Positions 43,421 to 55,846 of a DNA stretch of 64,000 nucleotides are shown one piece after another (the stretch's first letter is position 1; every line of letters begins with the position of its first letter). Both the position numbers and the translations under genes were made by a program. Source of the DNA: CAWAYR01 sp050250955. GTDB taxonomy: Bacteria; Acidobacteriota; Vicinamibacteria; Vicinamibacterales; UBA2999. The DNA lies in the NCBI GenBank assembly GCA_050250955.1, contig JBFWNR010000001.1:744001-808000 (forward strand), in the 5' to 3' direction. Below the pieces are notes generated by a model. The model saw only the letters and a list, made by a program, of their open reading frames with translations. It was not told where the DNA came from and made no database searches.

Positions 43421-45742
43421 TCAGTAGCGGAACAGACGGGTCGCCTTCACCGCCAGCGTGCGATTGACCAGCACCGGAACACCGCGGGCGCGGCTGTCGC
43501 GGCCGTCGCTGTAGACCACGAACAGCTCGCTGCCGCCGGTGTACTCCCAGCGCAGGCGCAGGCTGGCGCTGGTCGTGCGTTGATCGACGTTGACCTGGAC
43601 CAGGCTGCTGAGGAGCATCCGCGCCGTCGGCGTCACCGTGAAGCGCGTGCTCACCAGCCGGGCGGTGAACTCGCCGTACGGCAGGTCCACGACGTTGACC
43701 GCCACCGCCGGTTCGATGGAGAAGCGCGGTACGACGCCCCAGCGTCCGCTGTAGGCGAACTCGGTCCGGGTGCCGCCGTAGAGCGTCCCGGTCGCCGCCG
43801 ACAGGCGCCCGGAGATACGGCGCTGCTGGCCCAGCCCGTAGCTGATCCGCCCGGTGGTCGCCGTGTAGCCGCCGGCCGGCACCAGCACGCCGGGGGCGAT
43901 CGCGAAGCGATCGGGCAGCCGCTCGTACTCGCGGGTGTACTCGGTCGTCAGCTGATCGCTCGTCTGGAAGTCGAGGCGGAAGAGGCCGCCGGCCTCGCGG
44001 CTCTGGACCGTCGTCGCCGCGGCATCGGTGACGTAGTCGTAGCTGGCCTGCCAGGTGAGCTTGCGGACGACGGCGTTCCGCCGCGGCCGCGGGCTGAAGC
44101 GCAGCTGGCCGAACGTCCGCCGCATGTCGGGGCGGCGGACGAAGCCGACCTCGGGTCGGAAGTCGCGTTCGACGACCATGTGCTCGGCCGACGCACCGTA
44201 GCGGTCGTCGGTGTAGTCGAAGCGGCCGCGGTAGCTGGTCCCGGCGACGGCGCGGCCGGTGGCGTCCGGGCCGGCGGTGCGGACGTAGAAACCGGTCAGG
44301 TTGACGCTCTTCAGGAACAGCAGGGTGGCATCGGCACCGAGGGTGTAGCTGGCGTCGCCGCGATCACGTGGCGCGCCGCCGGCCGCCGGTCCGCGGCGGG
44401 TCGCGATCACGCCGACGTTGCTGCGCCGGAACAGGTTGCGTTTCAGCCGCAGCACCGAGAACCCGGTGGCCACGGCGCCGGCGCCAGGGGCGTCGTCGGT
44501 GTGGATGTCGAGCGCGCCGATGCTGTACGGGCCGGTCCGGCCGGTCAGCCGCACGCCGCCCAGCACCGGCACCGCCTGCCCCTGGCTCAGGCCGATCTGC
44601 CGGCTGAAGAACGGCAGCGGCACGTCGCCGGGGCTGTTGCCGGCCTGCACGCCGCCGAAGTCGAAGATGCCCTGGCCCTCGATGAAGAACTCGCGCTTCT
44701 CGGGGAAGAACACGCTGAAGCGGGTCAAGTTGATCTGCTGGAGGTCTTCTTCGACCTGGGCGAAGTCGGTGCGGACCGTGGCATCGACGATCAGGCTGCG
44801 GGTCAGGCCGTACTTGAAGTCGAGGCCGGCGTTGGCCTGGCCGTCGTGGACGTAGCCGGGGCCGCTCTTCGCGGTGGTGGCGGCGGCGACCGCGTAGGGC
44901 TTGAGTTCGACGTTCTTCGACTCGGCGGGTGTCTCGAGCCCGACCAGCGTCGCCGCCGACGCCATCCGGCTCACGCCGGCGGTGCCCAGCGCCGCCGGGA
45001 CCAGCGACAGGTACGAGAACTCGTTCTTCCACTTCACCAGCCGGCGCAGGTTGAGACCCCAGGTCTGCGGGCCGCTGCCGCGGTAACGCAGCGTCTTGAA
45101 CGGGATCGCCACCTCCACCGTCCAGCCGTGAGCGAACCGGCCGGTCTTGACGTACCAGATGCCGTTCCACGCCGAGTTCTGCAGGTCGTCGGTGACGGTC
45201 ATGTCGCGCAGCGCACCGAGCGGATTGGTCTGGAACAGGTAGCCGTTGCGCCGGTCGTGGAAGGTGTCGATGACGAAGGTCACGTTCTCGTTGCCGAGGA
45301 TGTTGCCGTTGTCGCGGCGCAGCTCGTTGGCGACTTCGCGCTCGGGGTGGCTGTCCCAGCAGCGCGCCGCCACGTACAGGCTGGTGTCGTCGAACAGGAT
45401 CCACGCCTCGGTCTTCTCGGTCGCCGGCTGCCCCTCCCGGGGTTCCTGCTGCAGGAAGTCGGTCAACGGCGCGACCGCGGCGTAGACGTCCTCGTCGAGC
45501 CGGCCGTCGAGGTGGAGCGGCCCGTCCAGGCGCACGGCACGGATGGTCACCTGGTCTGGAGCCATCCGTTCGACCAATGACGAAATCGTCAGTGGCTGCG
45601 CGAGTGCGGAGCCGCCGAGCCCCGGCACCAGGGCCACCGTGAAGGCCAGGACGGGGATGGCCGCGGGCGGCCACGGCCGGGAGGGCCCGAAACCGACGGC
45701 CGGGCCCGGCCATCCCGACACGCGTCCTCGCCCGCACAGCAT
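43421..45742 (-). CDS. DUF5916 outer-membrane barrel protein with CBM9-like N-terminal domain
   Basis: A 773-residue protein starting at the ATG at 45742; a longer open frame upstream overlaps the divergent gene. A long signal region ends SALAQ (about residue 49). Residues about 65-235 match the CBM9-like fold found in this family (RLDGPLHLDGRLDEDVY, AWILFDDTSLYVAARCWD, WTVEVAIPFKTLRY). DUF5916 follows (EKREFFIEGQGIFDFG), then repeated amphipathic strands that probably form an outer-membrane barrel, ending in VKATRLFRY with a terminal aromatic residue. The family is often linked with uptake or surface carbohydrate functions, unproven. It converges on the large multidomain gene with only 15 bp between. 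Confidence 0.87.
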   Translation of the reverse strand: MLCGRGRVSGWPGPAVGFGPSRPWPPAAIPVLAFTVALVPGLGGSALAQPLTISSLVERMAPDQVTIRAVRLDGPLHLDGRLDEDVYAAVAPLTDFLQQEPREGQPATEKTEAWILFDDTSLYVAARCWDSHPEREVANELRRDNGNILGNENVTFVIDTFHDRRNGYLFQTNPLGALRDMTVTDDLQNSAWNGIWYVKTGRFAHGWTVEVAIPFKTLRYRGSGPQTWGLNLRRLVKWKNEFSYLSLVPAALGTAGVSRMASAATLVGLETPAESKNVELKPYAVAAATTAKSGPGYVHDGQANAGLDFKYGLTRSLIVDATVRTDFAQVEEDLQQINLTRFSVFFPEKREFFIEGQGIFDFGGVQAGNSPGDVPLPFFSRQIGLSQGQAVPVLGGVRLTGRTGPYSIGALDIHTDDAPGAGAVATGFSVLRLKRNLFRRSNVGVIATRRGPAAGGAPRDRGDASYTLGADATLLFLKSVNLTGFYVRTAGPDATGRAVAGTSYRGRFDYTDDRYGASAEHMVVERDFRPEVGFVRRPDMRRTFGQLRFSPRPRRNAVVRKLTWQASYDYVTDAAATTVQSREAGGLFRLDFQTSDQLTTEYTREYERLPDRFAIAPGVLVPAGGYTATTGRISYGLGQQRRISGRLSAATGTLYGGTRTEFAYSGRWGVVPRFSIEPAVAVNVVDLPYGEFTARLVSTRFTVTPTARMLLSSLVQVNVDQRTTSASLRLRWEYTGGSELFVVYSDGRDSRARGVPVLVNRTLAVKATRLFRY

Positions 45743-45852
45743 CACGCGTCGATGGCCCCGCGCTTGCAATTTACGCGATCTGGATTCGGCTCCGCTGCGA
45801 ATCTGGAACGAATCGGGGACCCGGACCCCGGAAGACGACAGAGAGGCGCCCA

Positions 45853-47385
45853 ATGGATGTAACCTCTTCGCCAGTGGCGACGGCTCGTGCCGTGGTCGCA
45901 CTGCTCTGCTCCACCACCTGGCTCGCCACGGCCGCGGCGCAGCCGCCCGTGCCGGCGTTGGCCGGCGCGGAGACCTTCGCGGTGCTCGCCAAGACCACGG
46001 TGACCGACACCGGCACGTCGATCATCGGCGGCGACGTGGGGGTCGGCGCCGGCGGTTCGATCACCGGCGTCGATGCCACCGAGCTCGCTCCCGACAGCTC
46101 ACTGCACGCCGGCGACGCGGTGGCGGTGCAGGCCCTGCAGTCCGCCGGGGCCGTCTACGCCGATCTCGCCGCACGCAGCTGCACGCCGGCCAACACCGAC
46201 CAGCCGCTCGGCGCGACGCTGGCCACCGGCGCCCACTGCTACACGACCGACCTCGCCGTCGGCGCATCGCTGCAGCTCATGGGAGCCGGTCCCTGGATGG
46301 TGCTGGTCGACGGCAGCCTGACGGTGGCGCCCGGCATCACCGTCACCGCGCCGCTCGCCGCCGGCGACAGCTGTGCCGGCAGCCGCGTGTTCTGGCAGGT
46401 CGGCGACAGCTCGGCGGCGACCCCGGTCACGCCCGTCGCGGTCGGCGCCGGCGCCACCGTCGTCGGCACCATCGTGGCCGAGGGGCCGATCACGATCGAC
46501 GCGGCAGCGACCCTCGACGGCCGGGCGTTCTCGCTCGGCACCGCCACCGATGCCGGGGCCGTGGCGCTCGCCGGCGCGACCGTGCAGGCCTGCAGCCATG
46601 GCCAGGCGCTGCCGCATCCGACCTTCAAGGTCACCGGCGGCGGCGGCATCAACGTGCCGACCGATCCGACGATCACCGACCCGGACGCTACCGGCAACGG
46701 GTTCGCCAACTACGGGTTCAACGCCCAGCCCGCGGGTGGCGGCGTGACCGGGACCTTCAACTACGTCAACCACGTCGTGGCGCCGAACCTCCACATCAAC
46801 GGCCCGGTCACCGACCTGGACGTGGTGGGCCTGAACGACGACGGCTCGCCGAAGACGGCGCGCGTCTCGGGCACCTGCGACGGCTTCCTGCCGTCGTGCA
46901 CCTTCAGCGTCCTCACCGAGGACAACGGCGAGCCGCCGGTGAACGACCGCTTCGGCGTGACCATCGTGTCGAACGGGCAGGTCGTGGAAGCGCGCTCGCT
47001 GCGGCTCATCCGCAACGGCAACATCCAGTTCCATGCCGCCACCTTGACCACGACGACCAACACCGCCTCGGTCCGGCCCGGCGAGGTGATGCGGCTGCGA
47101 GCCCGGCTGCGCAAGGACAGGTCGAACACCGCGGTCGATGCCTACGTCGTGCTGCGCCTGCCGACCGGCCAGCTGCTGTCGTGGACCGGCGGCGGGCTGG
47201 TCGCCGGCCTGGTGCCGATCGCCCGCAACTTCGTCCCGGTCGATCTCGACCTCGAGGTGGCCGCACTGGCCATTCCCGCCGGCACCCCGCCAGGGGTCTA
47301 CACGTGGCTGACGGCGCTCAGCCGCGCCGGCACGCTCGATCTCGTCACCGGCGTCGCCGAACGGCCGGTGACGATCCTGCCGTAA
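45853..47385 (+). CDS. DUF3494 ice-binding-fold secreted protein
   Basis: A 510-residue protein with a signal peptide (about 1-29, ends AAAQ) and a GAGAGG ribosome site. Residues about 35-255 match the DUF3494 ice-binding beta-solenoid: ETFAVLAKTTVTDTGTSIIGGDVGVGAGG, ATGAHCYTTD-type strands, and the closing AITIDAAATLDGRAFS-like segment. The rest (about 256-510) is a second module with a GGGGINVPTDPTITDPDATG start, a Cys pair (SGTCDGFLPSCTFSV) and DRFGVTIV, as in the post-COAP module that accompanies secreted beta-helices. DUF3494 proteins bind ice, but many homologues are adhesins. It diverges from the DUF5916 gene (110 bp). Confidence 0.88.
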   Translation: MDVTSSPVATARAVVALLCSTTWLATAAAQPPVPALAGAETFAVLAKTTVTDTGTSIIGGDVGVGAGGSITGVDATELAPDSSLHAGDAVAVQALQSAGAVYADLAARSCTPANTDQPLGATLATGAHCYTTDLAVGASLQLMGAGPWMVLVDGSLTVAPGITVTAPLAAGDSCAGSRVFWQVGDSSAATPVTPVAVGAGATVVGTIVAEGPITIDAAATLDGRAFSLGTATDAGAVALAGATVQACSHGQALPHPTFKVTGGGGINVPTDPTITDPDATGNGFANYGFNAQPAGGGVTGTFNYVNHVVAPNLHINGPVTDLDVVGLNDDGSPKTARVSGTCDGFLPSCTFSVLTEDNGEPPVNDRFGVTIVSNGQVVEARSLRLIRNGNIQFHAATLTTTTNTASVRPGEVMRLRARLRKDRSNTAVDAYVVLRLPTGQLLSWTGGGLVAGLVPIARNFVPVDLDLEVAALAIPAGTPPGVYTWLTALSRAGTLDLVTGVAERPVTILP

Positions 47386-47401
47386 TCGGCCGGCAGCGAC
47401 C

Positions 47402-47435
47402 GGTGGGCGCGTCCGGCATCCCGGGCGCGCCCGCC
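47402..47435 (+). terminator. Possible terminator hairpin after the ice-binding gene
   Basis: GGTGGGCGCG pairs with CGCGCCCGCC (10 bp, one G-U) around a 14-base loop, 16 bases after the stop at 47385. There is no T-tract, as is common for hairpins in very GC-rich genomes. Confidence 0.45.
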
Positions 47436-47623
47436 ATCGGCCCGCCGCCCCCTGCCGCCGCGCCCTCCTGCTCGTACCCTCCGCCGCCCGCCGGCGCCCC
47501 GACCGCCGCCGGGAATGCGCCCCGCACATGTGCAGCCCACGGCGCGGCGATGGACCAGCGGACATCGATTCGACAAGAAACACGTATTGGACATGAGACG
47601 CCGTGTCTCTATTCAATATCGTA

Positions 47624-48913
47624 ATGAACAACGCGGACATCGGGTGGATGCTCGTCTCCACCGCGCTGGTGCTGCTCATGACGCCGGCGCTGGGCTTCTT
47701 CTACGGCGGCATGGTGCGGTCGAAGAACGCGCTGAACACGATGATGATGAGCTTCGTGGCGCTCGGACCGGTCGCGGTCGCCTGGGCGCTGGTCGGCTAC
47801 TCGCTGGCGTTCGCGCCGGGCGGGCCCTTCATCGGCTCGTTCGGCTTCGCCGGCCTGCAGGGCGTCGGTCTCGAGGCTCAGGGCACCATCCCGCACCTGT
47901 TGTTCATGGCCTTCCAGGGGACGTTCGCGGTCATCACCGCCGCGCTCATCTCGGGGGCGATCGTCGAGCGGCTGCGGTTCGGCACCTACGTCGCCTTCAT
48001 CGTCGCGTGGATGCTGCTGGTCTACGCCCCGGTGGCGCACTGGGTGTGGGGCGGCGGGTTCCTGGCCACTGCCGGCGCCCTCGACTTCGCCGGCGGCGCC
48101 GTGGTGCACGTGAACGCGGCGGCGGCGGCCCTGGTCGCCGCGGTGGTGGTCGGCCCGCGCAAGGACTACGGCCGCCACGCCATGCTGCCGCACAACGTGC
48201 CGTTCACCCTCCTCGGCGCCGGCGTGCTGTGGTTCGGGTGGTTCGGGTTCAACGCCGGCAGTGCCCTGGGCGCGTCACCGGCGGCGGCCCTCGCCTTCGC
48301 CAACACGCTGCTGGCGCCGGCCGCGACCCTGGCGACGTGGCTGGTCATCGACCTGGTGCGCGGCGGCCGGGTCACCGCCGTCGGCGCCGCCACCGCCATC
48401 GTCGTCGGGCTGGTGGTCGTCACCCCGGCGGCCGGGTACGTCGGACCGATGGCGGCGCTGGCGATGGGCGCGATCGGCGCCGTCCCGTCCTACCTGGCGC
48501 TCGTCTACCGCGCCCGCACCAAGCTGGACGACTCGCTCGACGTGGTCGCCGCGCACGGCACCGGTGGCGCCACCGGCGCGGTGCTCACCGGCGTGTTCGC
48601 CGACCCGGCGTGGAGTGGCGGCCCCAGCGGGCTGCTGTTCGGCAACCCGGGACAGATCGCCGTGCAGCTCTACAGCGTCCTCGTCGTCCTGGTCTACAGC
48701 GGCGCGGCCACGTTCGCGATTCTCACGCTGGTCGGCGCGGTCCTGCCGCTCCGGATCGGCGGCCGCATCGAGGGGGTCGGCCTCGACGTCGCCGAGCACG
48801 GCGAAGAGGCCTACACCACCGGCGACGGCGCCATCCTGGTGTCGCCCGGCGACGGTGTGACGGCCCGCCGGCTGACCGACGTCGTCGCCCTGCAGAACGG
48901 CGGCCGGCTGTGA
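47624..48913 (+). CDS. amtB: Ammonium transporter AmtB
   Basis: A 429-residue inner-membrane channel (from the ATG at 47624; an in-frame GTG at 47603 would add seven residues). Eleven hydrophobic segments are expected; the first starts at once (ADIGWMLVSTALVLLMTPAL), followed by the family signature FFYGGMVRSKN. The pore histidine pair is present: His190 (HNVPFTLLGAGVLWFGWFGFNAGS) and His311 (AAHGTGGATG). The C-terminal tail (GGRIEGVGLDVAEHGEEAY) matches the PII-contact region of Amt proteins. The glnK-type gene overlaps its stop by 4 bases (GTGA). Upstream, 238 bases hold one hairpin, the start region is AT-rich and I see no sigma-54 box. Confidence 0.96.
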   Translation: MNNADIGWMLVSTALVLLMTPALGFFYGGMVRSKNALNTMMMSFVALGPVAVAWALVGYSLAFAPGGPFIGSFGFAGLQGVGLEAQGTIPHLLFMAFQGTFAVITAALISGAIVERLRFGTYVAFIVAWMLLVYAPVAHWVWGGGFLATAGALDFAGGAVVHVNAAAAALVAAVVVGPRKDYGRHAMLPHNVPFTLLGAGVLWFGWFGFNAGSALGASPAAALAFANTLLAPAATLATWLVIDLVRGGRVTAVGAATAIVVGLVVVTPAAGYVGPMAALAMGAIGAVPSYLALVYRARTKLDDSLDVVAAHGTGGATGAVLTGVFADPAWSGGPSGLLFGNPGQIAVQLYSVLVVLVYSGAATFAILTLVGAVLPLRIGGRIEGVGLDVAEHGEEAYTTGDGAILVSPGDGVTARRLTDVVALQNGGRL

Positions 48914-49263
48914 AGCTGATCGTCGCGGTGATCCGCCCGGAGCGGCTGAGCGAAGTCCTCGAGGCCCTGTTCCACGCCGAGGTGCGTGGCCTGACGATCA
49001 GCCGGGTCCAGGGCCACGGCGGCGAGATGGAACACGTCGAGAACTACCGCGGCACCACCGTGAAGATGGCCCTGGCCGAGAAGGTCCGGCTGGAGATCGG
49101 GGTCTCGAACCACTTCGTCCAGCCGACCGTGGACGCCATCCTCGAGGGCGCCCGCACCGGCGAGGTCGGCGACGGCAAGATCCTGGTGCTGCCGATCGAG
49201 CGCATCTACCGGATCCGCACCGGCGAGCACGATCAGGACGCGGTGACGCCGGTGCCCCACTGA
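48910..49263 (+). CDS. glnK: PII nitrogen regulatory protein (GlnK-type) without the uridylylation tyrosine
   Basis: A 117-residue PII protein starting with GTG in the overlap with amtB. Compared position by position with E. coli GlnB it keeps Tyr46 (NYRG), the GDGKI B-loop and the C-terminal IRTGE motif. Residue 51, uridylylated in proteobacteria, is Val, and Gln39, a 2-oxoglutarate/Mg-ATP contact, is Glu. The T-loop reads GHGGEMEHVENYRGTTVK. So it can bind nucleotides and probably gate AmtB, but cannot be controlled by GlnD uridylylation at that site. Placed between amtB and gltB it links uptake with glutamate synthase. Confidence 0.93.
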   Translation: MKLIVAVIRPERLSEVLEALFHAEVRGLTISRVQGHGGEMEHVENYRGTTVKMALAEKVRLEIGVSNHFVQPTVDAILEGARTGEVGDGKILVLPIERIYRIRTGEHDQDAVTPVPH

Positions 49264-49356
49264 TCCATCTCGTGACCGCATCACCTGCATCGGCACATTG
49301 CGCTTTTCCCATGGGTCACCGTCCTCTCTAATTGGGGACCGCATTGGAGCACCACG

Positions 49357-53985
<4,629 letters not shown>

Positions 53986-53995
53986 GGACCACTCG

Positions 53996-55411
53996 ATGGG
54001 CAAGACGACCGGATTCATCGAGTTCGCGCGCGTCAAGCCGCAGGCGCGGCCGGTGGCCGAGCGCATCCGCGACTACCAGCACGTCTACGAGGCGTATGCC
54101 GCCGACGAGCTGACCCGTCAGGCGTCGCGCTGCATGGACTGCGGGGTGCCGTTCTGCCACCAGGGCTGCCCGCTCGGCAATCTGATTCCCGACTGGAACG
54201 ACCTGGTCTACCGCGACTCGTGGCGGGCGGCCGCCGACCGGCTCCACCAGACCAACAACTTCCCGGAGTTCACCGGCCTGCTGTGTCCGGCCCCCTGCGA
54301 GGGCTCATGCGTCCTCGGCCTCAACAAGGAGCCGGTGACGATCAAGGCCATCGAACTGGCGATCGTCGACCGCGCCTTCGACGAGGGCTGGATCGCTCCC
54401 GAGGCGCCGCGGTCGCGGACCTGGAAGAAGGTGGCGGTAGTCGGCTCGGGCCCGGCCGGGCTGGCCGCCGCCGCGCAGCTGAACCGGGCCGGCCACAGCG
54501 TCACCGTGTTCGAGAAGGGCGACCGCATCGGCGGCCTGCTCCGCTACGGCATCCCGGAATTCAAGCTGGAGAAGCGGGTCCTCGACCGCCGCCTGGCGCT
54601 GCTGGCCGCCGAGGGCGTCGTCTTCCGCCCTGGCGTGCACGCCGGGGTGGACGTGCCGGCCGGCGACCTGCGCCGCGACTTCGACGCGGTGCTGCTCGCC
54701 GCCGGCGCCGGCCAGCCGCGCGACCTCGACGTCCCCGGGCGCGCCCTGAGCGGGGTCCACTTCGCGATGGAGTACCTCACGGCGCAGAACCGGCGCTGTG
54801 AAGGCGACGCCGTCGACGGCGGGTTCACCGCCGCCGGCAAGCACGTCGTCATCATCGGCGGCGGCGACACCGGCGCCGATTGTCTCGGGACCGCCCATCG
54901 GCAGGGGGCCCGGACGGTCGCCCAGCTGGAGTTGCTGCCGCAACCGCCCCTCGACCGCGGCGCCGACAACCCGTGGCCGACCTGGCCGCAGATCTTCCGC
55001 ACCTCGTCGGCGCACGAAGAGGGCGGCGAGCGCCTCTACGCGGTGATGACCACCCACTTCGTCGACGACGGCCACGGGCGCGTACGCGCCCTGCGCGGCG
55101 AGCGGGTCACCCGGACGGTGGAGAGCGGCCGCACCAGCTTCGCGCCGGTGCCCGGATCGACCTTCGAGATGCCCGCCGATCTCGTGCTGCTGGCGCTGGG
55201 ATTCACCGGCGCGGACACGAGTCCGCTGCTCGACGGCCTCGGGGTGCAGATGACCGCGCGCGGCACGGTCTGGCGTGACGACGCGTGGATGACCAGCGTG
55301 CCGGGAGTGTTCGCCGCCGGCGACATGCAGCGCGGGCAGTCCCTGATCGTCTGGGCGATCGCCGACGGCCGCCAGGCCGCCGCCGCCGTCGATCGCTACC
55401 TCTCCGACTAG
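53996..55411 (+). CDS. gltD: Glutamate synthase (NADPH) small subunit
   Basis: A 471-residue flavoprotein with a GAGGA ribosome site. N-terminal 4Fe-4S ligands: Cys46, Cys49, Cys54 and Cys58 (CMDCGVPFCHQGC), then Cys97, Cys101 and Cys105 (CPAPCEGSC). FAD-binding GSGPAG at 150-155, NADPH-binding GGGDTGADC about residue 287, and closing AAGDMQRGQSLIVWAI FAD segment. It passes electrons from NADPH to GltB. Its length and motifs are standard. It is the last gene of the amtB-glnK-gltB-gltD block. Confidence 0.97.
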   Translation: MGKTTGFIEFARVKPQARPVAERIRDYQHVYEAYAADELTRQASRCMDCGVPFCHQGCPLGNLIPDWNDLVYRDSWRAAADRLHQTNNFPEFTGLLCPAPCEGSCVLGLNKEPVTIKAIELAIVDRAFDEGWIAPEAPRSRTWKKVAVVGSGPAGLAAAAQLNRAGHSVTVFEKGDRIGGLLRYGIPEFKLEKRVLDRRLALLAAEGVVFRPGVHAGVDVPAGDLRRDFDAVLLAAGAGQPRDLDVPGRALSGVHFAMEYLTAQNRRCEGDAVDGGFTAAGKHVVIIGGGDTGADCLGTAHRQGARTVAQLELLPQPPLDRGADNPWPTWPQIFRTSSAHEEGGERLYAVMTTHFVDDGHGRVRALRGERVTRTVESGRTSFAPVPGSTFEMPADLVLLALGFTGADTSPLLDGLGVQMTARGTVWRDDAWMTSVPGVFAAGDMQRGQSLIVWAIADGRQAAAAVDRYLSD

Positions 55412-55846
55412 AGCGGCCCGGCGGTCCGGGAGCCGGCCCGTCCGTCGCTCCGCCGGCACCCGGGGCGGGGCGGTCCGCTGCTGTCTGGTCGAGACGGTTC
55501 CTACCGGGCGTCGCCCGGCGACAGACCCGGATCATCTGCCGGAACGATGGCTTCCATGACCTGGTCGCCGTCCATGATTTCCTGTATCAGCAGCCATCGC
55601 GCCCTGGCAGCTGGACCCGTGGCGATCCGGTAGGCCGTCGGACCGGCCCGGCTGTATTGAACCGACGGAATGCCGCCGGTAAAACCCTCCGTCACAACCG
55701 TTGACATCCCGTGACGTCGCCGGGCGGCCATGGTTGGCGATCGCGTCGGACCGGCTGCGCCCCGGTTCGGTCGTCGGCACGGTGGAATGGCGGGCGCCGC
55801 GGGCGCCGCGCTCCTTGTGGTCCGAACGCTCGGGGGAGGGTCAGGC
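55412..55846. other. Intergenic region upstream of the first TonB receptor
   Basis: 435 bases. It holds a possible small minus-strand gene (55501-55707), an inverted repeat CCGTCGG/CCGACGG (55635-55641 and 55662-55668) with a 20-base loop, a TTGACA sequence at 55701 without a matching -10 box, and the purine-rich GGGGGAGGG ribosome site before the receptor ATG. The promoter of the receptor must lie here but I cannot place it. Confidence 0.5.
55501..55707 (-). CDS. Possible small protein of unknown function
   Basis: A 68-residue reading frame from an ATG at 55707, MSTVVTEGFTGGIPSVQYSR at its start and DGDQVMEAIVPADDPGLSPG near its end. In favour: a protein-like composition, a mid-part WLLIQEIMDG that could form a helix, and position in a gap without other genes. 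Against: no clear ribosome site (only CGGG), its first codons use T and A in third positions more than neighbouring genes, and no homologue is known to me. It would be convergent with gltD. Confidence 0.33.
   Translation of the reverse strand: MSTVVTEGFTGGIPSVQYSRAGPTAYRIATGPAARARWLLIQEIMDGDQVMEAIVPADDPGLSPGDAR

Noticed and set aside
47386..49356. Sigma-54 promoter upstream of amtB or gltB.
   Set aside because: I looked for GG-N10-GC with TGGCAC/TTGC context and found only imperfect spacing.
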